A DNA stretch of 47,191 bases, taken from positions 1 through 47,191 of the forward strand of contig JBKCHO010000109.1 of NCBI GenBank assembly GCA_046302815.1. The letters are read 5' to 3'. Made by a program: the position numbers and the translations under genes. The notes under the pieces are model-generated. The model had not been told where the DNA came from and did no database searches. It saw only the letters and a list, made by a program, of their open reading frames with translations. Shown here one piece after another: positions 7,867 through 17,100 of this stretch (within the stretch, counting starts at the first letter, position 1; every line of letters starts with the position of its first letter). The stretch comes from JALRAP01 sp046302815. GTDB taxonomy: Bacteria > Bacteroidota > Bacteroidia > AKYH767-A > OLB10.

Positions 7867-8349
7867 ATGAAAAACCCATCTGAAATAATCAGCTCATTAA
7901 ATCTTCAACCACATCCGGAGGGAGGTTGGTATTTGGAAACATACCGTAGCAAAGATGTTTTCATTGGCATGAAAGATTTCCCTGAAGGAAGGCACTTTTG
8001 CACTGCGATTTACTTTCTGATTACAGCTGATTCCTTTAGTGCACTCCATAGGATCAAATCTGATGAGACATGGCATTTCTATGATGGAAATCCATTCGAA
8101 GTCATAGAGATAAACAACCAAGGGATTTTAACCAGCACCGTTCTTGGAAGAGGATTGTATCAATATACTGTTCCTGCCGGAAATTGGTTTGGATCGAGGG
8201 TTCTTGAAGGCGGCGAATGGTCGTTGGTTGGCTGTACTGTTTCACCCGGTTTCGATTTTCGCGACTTCGAGTTGGCGAATAGGCATTCAATGCTAAAGGA
8301 ATTCCCCGGACACAAGGCTATCATCAACGAATTAACGAGGGACAAATGA
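7867..8349 (+). CDS. Cupin family protein (DUF985 / Cupin_5)
   Basis: A 160-residue cupin with the hallmarks of the DUF985 family: the opening LNLQPHPEGGWYLETYRS, CTAIYFLI, the first metal-site-like motif ALHRIKSDETWHFYDGNP (His and Glu), and GSRVLEGGEWSLVGCTVSPGFDFRDFEL near the C-terminus. Members are small beta-barrel proteins with uncertain substrates, sometimes described as epimerase-like or sugar-binding. The ATG of the flavoprotein gene overlaps its stop (ATGA), so the two are co-translated. No specific reaction can be assigned. Confidence 0.85.
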   Translation: MKNPSEIISSLNLQPHPEGGWYLETYRSKDVFIGMKDFPEGRHFCTAIYFLITADSFSALHRIKSDETWHFYDGNPFEVIEINNQGILTSTVLGRGLYQYTVPAGNWFGSRVLEGGEWSLVGCTVSPGFDFRDFELANRHSMLKEFPGHKAIINELTRDK

Positions 8350-9554
8350 TAGCCATCATCGGTGGAGGGGCTGCCGGTTTTTTTGCCGCCATACAAGCCG
8401 CACAAAATGGTTGCGAGGTTGCCATAATCGAGGCGAGCAATCAGTTGCTTTCAAAAGTAAGAGTGTCGGGTGGAGGTAGATGTAATGTTACCAATGGCGC
8501 TACTTCAATTCAAGAGTTACTAGAGGGATATCCTAGAGGAAATAAAGAACTTAGAGGACCATTCACCAGATTCAATAATCAGGATGTACAATCCTGGCTT
8601 GAGCAACGAGGGGTTGATTTGAAAATTGAGGAAGATGGCAGGGTATTTCCGGTTTCGGATGACTCCGGAACTATCATATCATGTTTTATGAGGGAGGTGG
8701 ATAGGCTAGGGGTTAAAATCATTTGTGGTTTCAAAGTTCAAAAAATCAACAGGATTGATTCAGGCTTTGAACTTGTTGCTGATGATAGAAAAATTTCTGC
8801 AAACCGTGTTATTATAACAGCAGGTGGATCGAGGAAATTGTCTGGTTACGATTGGATCAGTTCATTGGGAATAAACATAATTGAGCCTGTTCCTTCGTTG
8901 TTCACTTTTAATACACCTCAAGGCCCGTTTAAACAACTTATGGGAATTTCTTTCAAAGATGTTGAAGTCGCCATTTTGGGAACCAAATTCAAGACTAGGG
9001 GAGCACTTTTATTCACACATTGGGGATTGTCGGGTCCTGCCATTTTGAAGTTAAGTTCTATCGCAGCTAGAAAACTTCATGAGTTGGATTATGTGTTTAG
9101 GGTCTCGATTGATTTTTTACCGGATGAGGAAGCTTCCGAATTAAATCTGATGTTTAGGAATATAAAATCAACTCAATCCCGGAAACAAATTTTATCATTC
9201 AGACATCCGGCATTTTCAAGCCGGTTTTGGGAAGTAATTTGTCAAATATCTAACATTCAGTCTGGCTTGGATTGGGGCAATATTTCCAACACGCAGTTGG
9301 ACGCAATCGTCACAAGCTTGAAGTCGGTTACACTTCAAGTGAGGGGTAAAACAACCTTTAAAGACGAATTTGTTACTTGTGGAGGTGTTGATCTAAAGGA
9401 GGTCGATTTCAAATCCATGCAAAGCAAACGCATCCCGGGTATTTATTTTGCCGGCGAGGTATTGGATATTGACGGTATTACCGGTGGGTATAATTTTCAA
9501 GCCGCATGGACTACGGGTTACATTGCTGGTTCTTCCGCTTGTGAAAGCAAATAA
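8346..9554 (+). CDS. HI0933/BaiN-family NAD(P)/FAD-dependent oxidoreductase
   Basis: A 402-residue flavoprotein. The dinucleotide-binding motif IIGGGAAGFFAAIQAA is at the N-terminus, followed by the family signature KVRVSGGGRCNVTNG, the mid-protein TAGGSRKLSGYDW and LLFTHWGLSGPAILKLS, and the C-terminal CGGVDLKEVDF...GIYFAGEVLDIDGITGGYNFQAAWTTGY, which closes the FAD site. HI0933 proteins (YhiN, BaiN) have no firmly established general substrate. The gene overlaps the cupin gene and ends at a strong bidirectional terminator. Confidence 0.92.
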   Translation: MIAIIGGGAAGFFAAIQAAQNGCEVAIIEASNQLLSKVRVSGGGRCNVTNGATSIQELLEGYPRGNKELRGPFTRFNNQDVQSWLEQRGVDLKIEEDGRVFPVSDDSGTIISCFMREVDRLGVKIICGFKVQKINRIDSGFELVADDRKISANRVIITAGGSRKLSGYDWISSLGINIIEPVPSLFTFNTPQGPFKQLMGISFKDVEVAILGTKFKTRGALLFTHWGLSGPAILKLSSIAARKLHELDYVFRVSIDFLPDEEASELNLMFRNIKSTQSRKQILSFRHPAFSSRFWEVICQISNIQSGLDWGNISNTQLDAIVTSLKSVTLQVRGKTTFKDEFVTCGGVDLKEVDFKSMQSKRIPGIYFAGEVLDIDGITGGYNFQAAWTTGYIAGSSACESK

Positions 9555-9555
9555 A

Positions 9556-9584
9556 AAAGGCTGCTTGATATTCAAGCAGCCTTT
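9556..9584. terminator. Strong bidirectional terminator between the flavoprotein and esterase-like genes
   Basis: AAAGGCTGCTTGA (9556-9568) pairs perfectly with TCAAGCAGCCTTT (9572-9584) around a three-base loop. It is flanked by A and T tracts, so it can end transcription from both converging genes (8346-9554 forward, 9604-11139 reverse). Confidence 0.9.
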
Positions 9585-9603
9585 GTAAATATTTTTTACT
9601 CAA

Positions 9604-11139
9604 TTATTGAAGCACGATCTTTTTGTTAACTTCTCCATTGTTCAGGCGAACTCTAACGATGTATGTTCCATCTGCGATATCGTTTCTTTCAATAGTATAA
9701 ATTGAATTGCCTACCATGGGGATTTCCTTGATGGTTCTTCCAGAGAGATCAACCAATTGAATTGAAGATGGCGATTCCACCAATGAAGTCAGATCGATTT
9801 TGATTACATCTGTTGCAGGGTTGGGAGAGATTTGAATTAATTGTGCTGCTGCTTCATTTTCACTTATACCGGTAGTAAGGTTGAGGCAGTACACAATTCG
9901 TGGATTTAAGTAGTTCATTACTGTATCAATGTAGGCCAAAGCTTTTGCTTTCGACATATCAGGGTTGGTCAATAATGCATTGGTCCAAATAGCTTGGCCA
10001 TTCTGGCCGAAAGCCGCAGCTTCAGTAACAACAACAGTAGAATCATACCATTCCCATGGTCCCGCTTGTACCGGAGGAACTGTTACAAATGGATAAAGTC
10101 CGTCTAGGCCATTGTTGTAGTTGTTTGCGGCTTGAGTGTAAGAATCAGTGAATCCAGCATTGATGAAGCAATTGTTATTGCCGTATTGGTTGGCAAACTG
10201 AATGATTTTTTGTGAGCCAATTACATCAACTACAGATTGAGGTGGATTGCCTGGAACGAATACGATACCTTGACTGTAGGGAGCGAAAGGATCACCAACC
10301 ACATGCATGGCAACTGTAGGCGCATCACCTGGCTCAAGCCAAGTACTATCACCGAGTGCACCACCTAAATTGAAAGCGAACTGGACATTGTTCGGTTGTC
10401 CAGGGGAATTGTTGGGGTTGTTTAATTGAGGTATTCCACCGTAGCCATCAAAATCACCTAATATCGCTTGATTAACATAAGGCTGACCTGCAACAAATCC
10501 ATAAACTGGATCAGTAACACCGCTTAGGAATTTTGGAAGTGCTATTTCCGATGGTTTATCAAGACTGATGTAGTTAACTGCGATATAACCACCAGTACCC
10601 TGACCACCTATAATGACCTTGTTAGGGTCTATGTTGTATGTATTTGGACCCGATGCATTGGCTCTGAAGAAGCGTACGCAAGCTTTGGCATCCTGTAAAC
10701 CCCTGTAAATGGCGTTGAGAAGGGTGCCGCGGCGAATATCAACATTGGATCCGGCAGGATTCCAACCAACACGATAATCCATGTTGGCAACCACATAACC
10801 TCTTCTAGCAAAACGCTTACAGAACTCGACAGTGGCGCTGTCGTTGCGGCTACCCGTTGGTGTGCCATTGATATATCTGGGCAACAAACTGCCTGTATGC
10901 ATGAAAATAATCAAGGGGCGATTGGTGGCAACATCACCTGCAGGCTCGTATATATCCATGATCAAGGGTATAGAAGCCGGTGTGGGTGGAGGGAATATGG
11001 AAATATTACTTCCATATTGGACATTCGTTGTTACGGTAACATTTGGGAAAACCTCAGTCAGGTATCGCTGGGCTGATATAGTCCCGGGCAATACAGCCAA
11101 TGAGACCGCACAAATCAAAGAGAGTAATTGTTGTTTCAT
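9604..11139 (-). CDS. Secreted alpha/beta-hydrolase-like protein with T9SS type A sorting domain
   Basis: A 511-residue exported protein. There is a signal peptide (about 1-23, ending GTISA-Q), an alpha/beta-hydrolase/carboxylesterase-like domain (about 55-415) and a C-terminal T9SS sorting domain (about 435-511: QISPNPATDVIKIDL ... LVDLSGRTIKEI ... GTYIVRV, ending KKIVLQ). Hydrolase landmarks are PLIIFMHTGS (oxyanion region), GYVVANMDYRVGWN and VAMHVVGDPFAPY (candidate acid Asp283). The nucleophile elbow reads IIGGQGTGGY: the position normally occupied by catalytic Ser is Gly181, so hydrolase activity is doubtful and a binding role is possible. It lies 15 bases downstream of the TonB receptor gene and is probably co-transcribed and displayed on the cell surface. 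Confidence 0.85.
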   Translation of the reverse strand: MKQQLLSLICAVSLAVLPGTISAQRYLTEVFPNVTVTTNVQYGSNISIFPPPTPASIPLIMDIYEPAGDVATNRPLIIFMHTGSLLPRYINGTPTGSRNDSATVEFCKRFARRGYVVANMDYRVGWNPAGSNVDIRRGTLLNAIYRGLQDAKACVRFFRANASGPNTYNIDPNKVIIGGQGTGGYIAVNYISLDKPSEIALPKFLSGVTDPVYGFVAGQPYVNQAILGDFDGYGGIPQLNNPNNSPGQPNNVQFAFNLGGALGDSTWLEPGDAPTVAMHVVGDPFAPYSQGIVFVPGNPPQSVVDVIGSQKIIQFANQYGNNNCFINAGFTDSYTQAANNYNNGLDGLYPFVTVPPVQAGPWEWYDSTVVVTEAAAFGQNGQAIWTNALLTNPDMSKAKALAYIDTVMNYLNPRIVYCLNLTTGISENEAAAQLIQISPNPATDVIKIDLTSLVESPSSIQLVDLSGRTIKEIPMVGNSIYTIERNDIADGTYIVRVRLNNGEVNKKIVLQ

Positions 11140-11154
11140 GTTTTTGGTTTTGAT

Positions 11155-13980
11155 TTACTTATTTGAGTTTCTAAATTTTTCGTTGGATAGGGATAATGAT
11201 AGGCTAAGGTAGTAAAGTCTTCCAACCAATGGGCCACCAAATATCTCATAATGTTTGTTATTCAAAATGTTCGAGGATCCAACTTTTACGATCCACGGTT
11301 CATCTTTGAACTTGTAGTTCACTTGTGCATCGACAACATCGTAACTGTCAAGGTACCCGGTGAATTGTGGAGACCCCTCGTACTCGAACCCGTCTACCCA
11401 TTTATAATTTATACTGAATCCGAAACCATTGATATCCCGACCATTAAAGCCAATATTGTACTTGTGTTCAGGGGTGTTGAATGCTGGAATCAAGGGGTCG
11501 TCGCTACCTTGTTTATCTAGTTTATTGTAGGAGTAGTTGGAAGTTACCGCAAAGTATTTACCGAGGTAATAATTCAATCCAATTGAAAACCCACTGGTGG
11601 TAACTCGATCATTGGCATTGGAGGCCACTCTGACCACATTATTAAACCTTAGGTCATTATAAAAAATGGTGTCGCCTAAGAAACTGATTGTGAAGGTTTC
11701 GAATACATCCACATCAGCACCGACCCTGTAGCCAATGAAATACTTATACCACGAGTGATAGGCTCCCAAATCTATATAAAGGCGCTTACCAATTGTGGCG
11801 CGATACCCGATTTCGACGGTCTTTACTTCTTCGGGTCTGACAGGGTTAAGTGAGAAGAATTCAAGGGTATCGAACTTTGAATTGTAGTCAAAGTAATTGA
11901 TCAAGGATGGAACTGTTACTAAGCTGTCGTAACCGTCTTTATTGCCTACTAAAATAGCCCGACCTACTGGGTAGTAAAGGTATTGGTCGGCTAGCGTAGG
12001 GTTTCGAATAGCTGAGGAAAATGATGTTCTGAGAATATGATTCTTATGTATGTTGTAAACTGCAGAAGCGGCCGGAGAGAAAAGATAATTAAAATTCACA
12101 TTTTTATCTACTCTTCCTGTCAAGCTTATCTTCAGTTTTTCATTGGCTAATTTTTTCTCAGCTCCTAAATAAACGCCTCCTTCTTCATTCTTGATAACTA
12201 CGCCATTTGTGTCGCTGAAAATAGTGCCATCTGACTCAGGTCTATACCATCTGAAATTAGCTCCGATAATTATGTCAGCGAATTTCGGTGTGAATTTGTA
12301 TTCCCCGTGTACATGGTAAAGTGCAGATTTGTCATAGAACTTGGATCCACCCTCTGAAAAAGATCTTTTTGATGTAATCGAGGCAAAAGCTGTATCAAAT
12401 TCGGCGCTACCTACCTCTAAAAAAGGCGGGTTTGCATTTAGCGGATTGCCAATTCCATTAACGAAGGCTTGGGCTTGATTGTGAAAATATTGAAGCGTGT
12501 CAGGATAGTTTTGTTGAAGGAATGGATTTATGGCTGCAATATAATCTGTATAGTTGGAGAATTGACTGGGTTGTGGAAAGCCTGGAAGACTGCTGATTTG
12601 GTTTTTTATGGCATACCAATAATCAACATAGTCTTGGGTCCAATCGCTAAGTGATTTTGCGGAATTCTGAAGCAGCAAGGATGTGAAGAATAAATCGTAA
12701 GAGTTGCCAGCATCCTCTTTTGTAGAGTAGCCTCTCACAAACCACTTTTCTGGATTTCTGACCTCCAGTCGGTTTTGATAAAATCTGATGTCACGCAATG
12801 CATACCTGTTGTCACCTTGGTATATTGTGTTCCCTGAACCAAAGTTGAAAGCATAAATTAGTTCAATGTTAGGATTCAATTTGTAGTGGAGCGAGGTTCC
12901 TAGCTTGAGATTTTCGGTTTTGTAATCTACCAGATCCGATTCCAAATATCCTTTTCTGCTGATAATTCCCAAGCCAGGGTAGTCTTTAGCATTAGATGAA
13001 AAATCCAATCCATTAATGAATTCGTCACCGTAAATATTGACTGCGTCATATCCTCCAGGGTTGCCGATTTTTGTTTTCGATTGCGGCGTGGCATCTAAAT
13101 TATTGGCCGGCCAATCGTAAACATCCAAACGAAACACATTCAACTTGTATGCGAATTTATCGTTGTTGTTTTTGTCTTTGATGACATCAGAGAATCGGAT
13201 TGCATTTTCAAACAATCCTCGATTTCCAATTTTGGTAGACACTTCCAAACCTGGATTGATAAAAGGTGAGCGTGTAGTCATGCTGATAACGCCATTGAAT
13301 GCATTCGGGCCATAGAATGCTGAACTGGCTCCAACTACAAGATCTACTTTTGCCACATCCAAATCAGACGCTCCGAGAAAATTACCTAATGAGAAGTTGA
13401 GTCCGGGAGAGGCATTGTCCACTCCATCTATAATCTGAAGCGACCTTACGGGTGAAGAGCTATTAAAACCTCTTGTATTGATAATTTTGAATCCGATACT
13501 TGCTGAGGTGAGATCAACTCCTTTCAATTGGCCAAGACCGTCATAAAAATTAGCGGCAGGTGTTTCCCTGATAGCAATCAAATCCATCGATTCAACAGTT
13601 AATGGAGCTTCCTTTTGTTTTTCTGATATACGGCTACCAACCACTTCGATATCACTAAGCATAACTTCATTGCTTTTGAGTTTTACAGTTAACTCTCCAA
13701 CACCAGAATAATTCAGGTCTGTTGTGTTGTATCCAATGAAGGAAATCGAAAGAATGACTGGATAACTGCCGTTGTATTTAAAGTCGAATTTGCCATCTAT
13801 ATCGGTTTGATCTCCAATAGTTGAACCCTTTATAACTACATTCGCTCCGATCAATGTTTCATTCGTTTTGGAGTCTTTTACAACGCCTGAAATGGTTGTT
13901 TGGGAAAAAACCGGGTTAACAACAGCGTGAATAAAAAACGCTAAAGTGATTAGGATAATGCTTTTGCAAATTCCTGACAT
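11155..13980 (-). CDS. TonB-dependent outer-membrane receptor with CarboxypepD_reg-like domain
   Basis: A 941-residue receptor. It has a signal peptide (about 1-26, ending NPVFS-Q), a carboxypeptidase-regulatory-like domain (TISGVVKDSKTNETLIGANV ... SFIGY, about 28-105), a plug domain (about 120-240: NFYDGLGQLKGVDLTSA, RSLQIIDGVDNAS, DVAKVDLVVGASSAFYGPNAFNGVIS) and a 22-strand type barrel to the end. The last residues, SLSLSLSNEKFRNSNK, extend past the expected terminal aromatic strand. No SusD-like partner is encoded nearby; instead a T9SS-displayed hydrolase-like protein follows. The ligand is unknown. Length and domain order fit SusC-like or general TonB transporters without the Sus pairing. 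Confidence 0.9.
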   Translation of the reverse strand: MSGICKSIILITLAFFIHAVVNPVFSQTTISGVVKDSKTNETLIGANVVIKGSTIGDQTDIDGKFDFKYNGSYPVILSISFIGYNTTDLNYSGVGELTVKLKSNEVMLSDIEVVGSRISEKQKEAPLTVESMDLIAIRETPAANFYDGLGQLKGVDLTSASIGFKIINTRGFNSSSPVRSLQIIDGVDNASPGLNFSLGNFLGASDLDVAKVDLVVGASSAFYGPNAFNGVISMTTRSPFINPGLEVSTKIGNRGLFENAIRFSDVIKDKNNNDKFAYKLNVFRLDVYDWPANNLDATPQSKTKIGNPGGYDAVNIYGDEFINGLDFSSNAKDYPGLGIISRKGYLESDLVDYKTENLKLGTSLHYKLNPNIELIYAFNFGSGNTIYQGDNRYALRDIRFYQNRLEVRNPEKWFVRGYSTKEDAGNSYDLFFTSLLLQNSAKSLSDWTQDYVDYWYAIKNQISSLPGFPQPSQFSNYTDYIAAINPFLQQNYPDTLQYFHNQAQAFVNGIGNPLNANPPFLEVGSAEFDTAFASITSKRSFSEGGSKFYDKSALYHVHGEYKFTPKFADIIIGANFRWYRPESDGTIFSDTNGVVIKNEEGGVYLGAEKKLANEKLKISLTGRVDKNVNFNYLFSPAASAVYNIHKNHILRTSFSSAIRNPTLADQYLYYPVGRAILVGNKDGYDSLVTVPSLINYFDYNSKFDTLEFFSLNPVRPEEVKTVEIGYRATIGKRLYIDLGAYHSWYKYFIGYRVGADVDVFETFTISFLGDTIFYNDLRFNNVVRVASNANDRVTTSGFSIGLNYYLGKYFAVTSNYSYNKLDKQGSDDPLIPAFNTPEHKYNIGFNGRDINGFGFSINYKWVDGFEYEGSPQFTGYLDSYDVVDAQVNYKFKDEPWIVKVGSSNILNNKHYEIFGGPLVGRLYYLSLSLSLSNEKFRNSNK

Positions 13981-14001
13981 AATTGTTTGAATCCTTTATT
14001 T

Positions 14002-14009
14002 CAAAAATA
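14002..14009 (-). promoter_or_regulatory. Candidate -7 box for the TonB receptor operon
   Basis: Reading the reverse strand, TATTTTTG fits TAnnTTTG and lies 21 bases before the receptor's ATG at 13980. No TTG at the preferred distance is seen. The remaining 139 bases up to the TamB stop hold nothing else I can identify. Confidence 0.4.
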
Positions 14010-14148
14010 GCGCTTTGGGTTGATTGAATTTTTCCCCAAGGAAATCCTTAAACCTTGATTTATCACGAATTAAAGACATGTGTAAATCATCTTAAGTAAT
14101 TGATAGTCAATTCACAAATCCCTTAATGGTTAATTTTCTAACAATTAG

Positions 14149-17100
14149 TCATTTCGGTTCATTCCGGGATTTCCTGAAAAGCTCGCCAAGGTTTTCAAAC
14201 TCTTTTCTGTAAAGTATACCGATGCCTTGAGTGTAGGGCGAGTTATAATCTGATAAAATATTATTGATTGTTTTATTAAAAACCTTGAATCGGAAACGTC
14301 CATCCTTGCTGACCTTTACTTCGGCATTGAAGTCACCCACAATACCAGAAGTGGTATTTCTCTTGTTGTCGGATAATCCGAGGTTGCCGTCAATGTTTAT
14401 CCTGTCATTCCATAACCTTGTGGAAAGTTCCAGTTCGTATTCCTCCTGACTGAATGCGTCGGCAGCCCTGTAGTTCACCCCAAGGTTGAAAGCGTTGCTG
14501 ATCTGAGAGGCCCAAACACTCAATTGTTGCGACAATAATTCTGCGGCGTTGGAGCCTATTGCATTGGATGAATTGTTTGTGTTTTGGTTCTCGATGTCGT
14601 TTGCCTGTGAGAAGCGATTAAGGACGAGAAGGCTCATTGTTTGCGTGCTTTTTTCTTGGTCAGTAGAAATGTATCGATTCAATAAAGCTTGAGCAGTAGG
14701 TTCAACATCAGGAACGATTACATCGAAATCTAGGGTTGGGTTGAATAGTTTTTCTTTCAATTTAAGATGGACTTCGACCGGTACTCTTTGGGTGAGTGTG
14801 CTATCTTTAATCAAATCGTACAAGCTGGCCCTTAACTTGTATACTCCTTCCAAATCAACCAACGCATCGTATGGGTCTCCATTCCACTTGATGGTTCCTC
14901 CCGGTAAGATGATGAACTTTTTGTTGATTAGGTTTTGGAGCGTAAAAAGATAGTCACCGGATTCAACTTGAAGGTTACCAAACATTTTGAAGTTACCAAG
15001 CCTATCTATGTTCATTTTAAGATTCCCATTTCCTCTTCCTTTGATTATATCGCCTATCTTGGAATCAAATATCAATTGTACTTCGGCATCATTTGTAGCA
15101 GATATGTCAAGCTCCAATTCGATTCCGCTGAATTCGTTGGTGTTTTGGTTTGTAAGTAACAACAAACTATCTTTTTGTATGAAATTAATGAAACCGCTCT
15201 GAGATACCTCTTCTGGATTCGAAAGTGGGATATACAAAATGGTGTTTTTTTCAGTTTTTAACGCCGCTTCTATTCGTATCAAATCCAGAGGGCCTAATAC
15301 TTTTACCCTTCCTGACCCATAGGCCTTGCCATAATAAAGTTCATTTTGCTTTGGCCCGGTGTTTAGCATTTGTAAATTGGATGCAGTGATATCGAATTTC
15401 AAGTTGAAGTTCTTTAGATATTCGTGGTAAACATATCCATCTACTTTTGCTTGGTTGCCGTTTTCATCATTCACAGTAATATTTCTGAATCTGAAATACT
15501 TGTCGTTAAATTCTATTTCATCAGCCAAGCTGTATCTTGTATTCAAATAGTCGAAAAGAAAACTTGTTTGTTGTAATTTTATTTTACCATTTAATACAGG
15601 TTTTTCGAAGTTGCCGGTCAGCCTTAATTCTCCAGATGCCTTTCCCCTCAAATCCGAAATAATTCCTTCGGTGTATCCGGAAAATGCGGAAAGGCTTGTT
15701 TTTTGAAGCTTTACAGTGAAATCCATTCTGTCGGTTGGTTCATCAATGAAATAGATCCCTGAGATGTCTATTGTCTTGCCACTGCCTTTATCCACCGTGG
15801 CCTTCAGCCCCACTTCCATTTTTTCAGCATCGAAGTTGAACGAAATTTCTGCATCTCCCAAAGTGTCAGCAAATATGGCGAGGTTTCCAATTTTAAGTTC
15901 GGAGTTTATTCCAGGCTTTGAAAGTAATCCGGAAATTTGAGCGGATCCGGTAGCTGTTCCAGACATGTTGAATCCATAAACAGCCAAAATCGGATTCAAC
16001 AATTCAGTTTCAAAGTTGCTTAAATCCAATTTAAGCTGTTCGCTTAATGATTTTGATATTGTTCCACTAACTGATGCCGCTTCCTGACCGGATGTGATTC
16101 CAAGATTTTCAACAATCATCTTTTCGTCATCAAGAACAACTAGGTTGCTATCATTTGACTTCCACTTTTTGCCATTTAAAACAAGATCGGCGTTTTTTAT
16201 TCGGATTTCGGTGTTTCCATCCTTTTTAAAAACGGCTTCCGCTGTTAATTGAAGGTCGTTTTTTGATGAGTCTCTGGATTCAGATGATATGGTAAAGGTG
16301 GCTATTTCCGTGGTGGTCTGTCCATTTATAAATGGGTTGATGAAGACCAGCGTGTCATCGACAACTATTTTTTTAAATCTGTTTTGAAATTCAAGTACAT
16401 CTTGATTGGAATTGAATTCGATATCTACGCCTTGTAGTGAGGATATGTCATATGAAATACTATCTGATTTTAATCTTATTGACACATCGTTTGTTTCGGA
16501 ATTGATTGAACCAATGACTCTTGTCCCGAAACTAATTTTCCATTCAGGTTGCAGGATTTGTAGGATTTCTGATGAGTTTTTCGCTTGCAGGTCGAAACTG
16601 ATATTGGCAAGGAAGGTTTCTTTTTCAAACTCACCTTTGATAATTGGTATTCTTTCGGCAAGTATTTTTTTGACAACACTGGGGAGTTCACTTCTTTTGT
16701 AATCACCTTGTATCTCCAAATCGAGTATATCGGATTCAATCGAAACAAATCCAGGTCGATCAGGTTCTCCGGCAATCAAGTTTATATCATCAACTTCATA
16801 GGTTTTTTCACTTTCGGTAAATTTTATTTTGTTGAATAAAGCTGTGCCTGTGATATCATTTAAACTGAGTCCCTCCAAGCTGATATCGGCGTTAAACGAA
16901 AGATTGGAGGATGTATCTCTTTCGATGATTCCAAGTTTTGAAAGCTTTGCGTATCGGATTTCGGTGTTGAATGCATAGGTGGGAGTTTTCGATTTTAAAT
17001 CCACGAATCCTTTGAAATCCATATCCAGATTTGGATCTGCAATAGTGAAATCCCCGTCAAAATTTCTGTCAGTAAAGATTCCTTGAACATTGATAGCAGT

